This document shows positions 5,326 through 5,355 of a DNA stretch of 5,355 nt, piece after piece; within the stretch, counting starts at the first letter, position 1, and each line of letters opens with the position of its first letter. The position numbers and the translations under genes were made by a program. Below the pieces are notes generated by a model that made no database searches, was not told where the DNA came from, and was given only the letters and a program-made list of their open reading frames with translations. Source of the stretch: an uncultured Ruminococcus sp. (GTDB taxonomy: Bacteria > Bacillota > Clostridia > Oscillospirales > Acutalibacteraceae); contig CACYDD010000394.1 of the NCBI GenBank assembly GCA_902773065.1, forward strand, positions 1-5,355. Direction: 5' to 3'.

Positions 5326-5355
5326 ATGGCGGTAAAAAGAAATATGGATCCGAAA
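5326..5355 (+). CDS. Start of the probable NfnB / glutamate synthase small-subunit-like partner (partial)
   Basis: Only ten codons (MAVKRNMDPK) are inside the window; the gene runs off the right edge. It begins 2 bp after the nfnA stop with a strong ribosome binding site, so it is almost certainly in the same operon. The identity is inferred from position: NfnA-type genes are normally followed by the NfnB subunit, often annotated as NADPH-dependent glutamate synthase or GltA. The short basic start is compatible with that but does not prove it. Confidence 0.6.
   Translation, partial: MAVKRNMDPK

Overview
The window looks like chromosomal DNA of an anaerobic, low-to-medium GC member of the Clostridia, most likely a Ruminococcus-type member of the Oscillospiraceae. 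The reasons are strong AGGAGG-type ribosome binding sites, consensus sigma-A promoters, a BspA-type leucine-rich repeat protein, a cupin/AraC regulator and an NfnA-type flavoprotein typical of ferredoxin-dependent anaerobes. The genus call is an inference from gene style; there is no rRNA or other marker here.

Layout. Everything from 5 to 4149 is on the minus strand; everything from about 4378 onward is on the plus strand. Reading the minus strand in its own direction, a TTGATA-17-TATAAT promoter (4245-4273) drives an AraC-family regulator (3256-4149). After 29 bp comes a 663-residue membrane-anchored leucine-rich repeat protein (1235-3226), and the unit closes with a strong intrinsic terminator (about 1191-1231). 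A MacB/LolD-type ABC ATPase (464-1135) follows, with an inverted repeat next to its ribosome binding site and no permease gene beside it. Last comes a small conserved protein of unknown function (5-295) with its own near-perfect promoter. On the plus strand, a divergent promoter with a hairpin leader (4378-4451) serves NfnA (4481-5323), followed after 2 bp by the first ten codons of the probable NfnB partner, cut by the window edge.

How the genes may work together. The NfnA/NfnB pair is a known two-subunit system coupling NADH, NADPH and ferredoxin pools. The AraC and leucine-rich repeat genes look like one transcription unit. The leucine-rich repeat protein has a signal peptide, about 14-15 extracellular repeats, one membrane helix and a roughly 150-residue Arg/Pro-rich cytoplasmic tail. 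That tail carries three exact-period 24-residue repeats and ends in a DKTIVF motif. This tail is the most unusual thing in the window: it suggests a surface receptor or adhesin with an intracellular contact or phosphorylation platform rather than a simple secreted adhesin. The ABC ATPase and the small protein have no evident functional link to the rest. No mobile elements, CRISPR arrays, tRNA or rRNA genes were seen.
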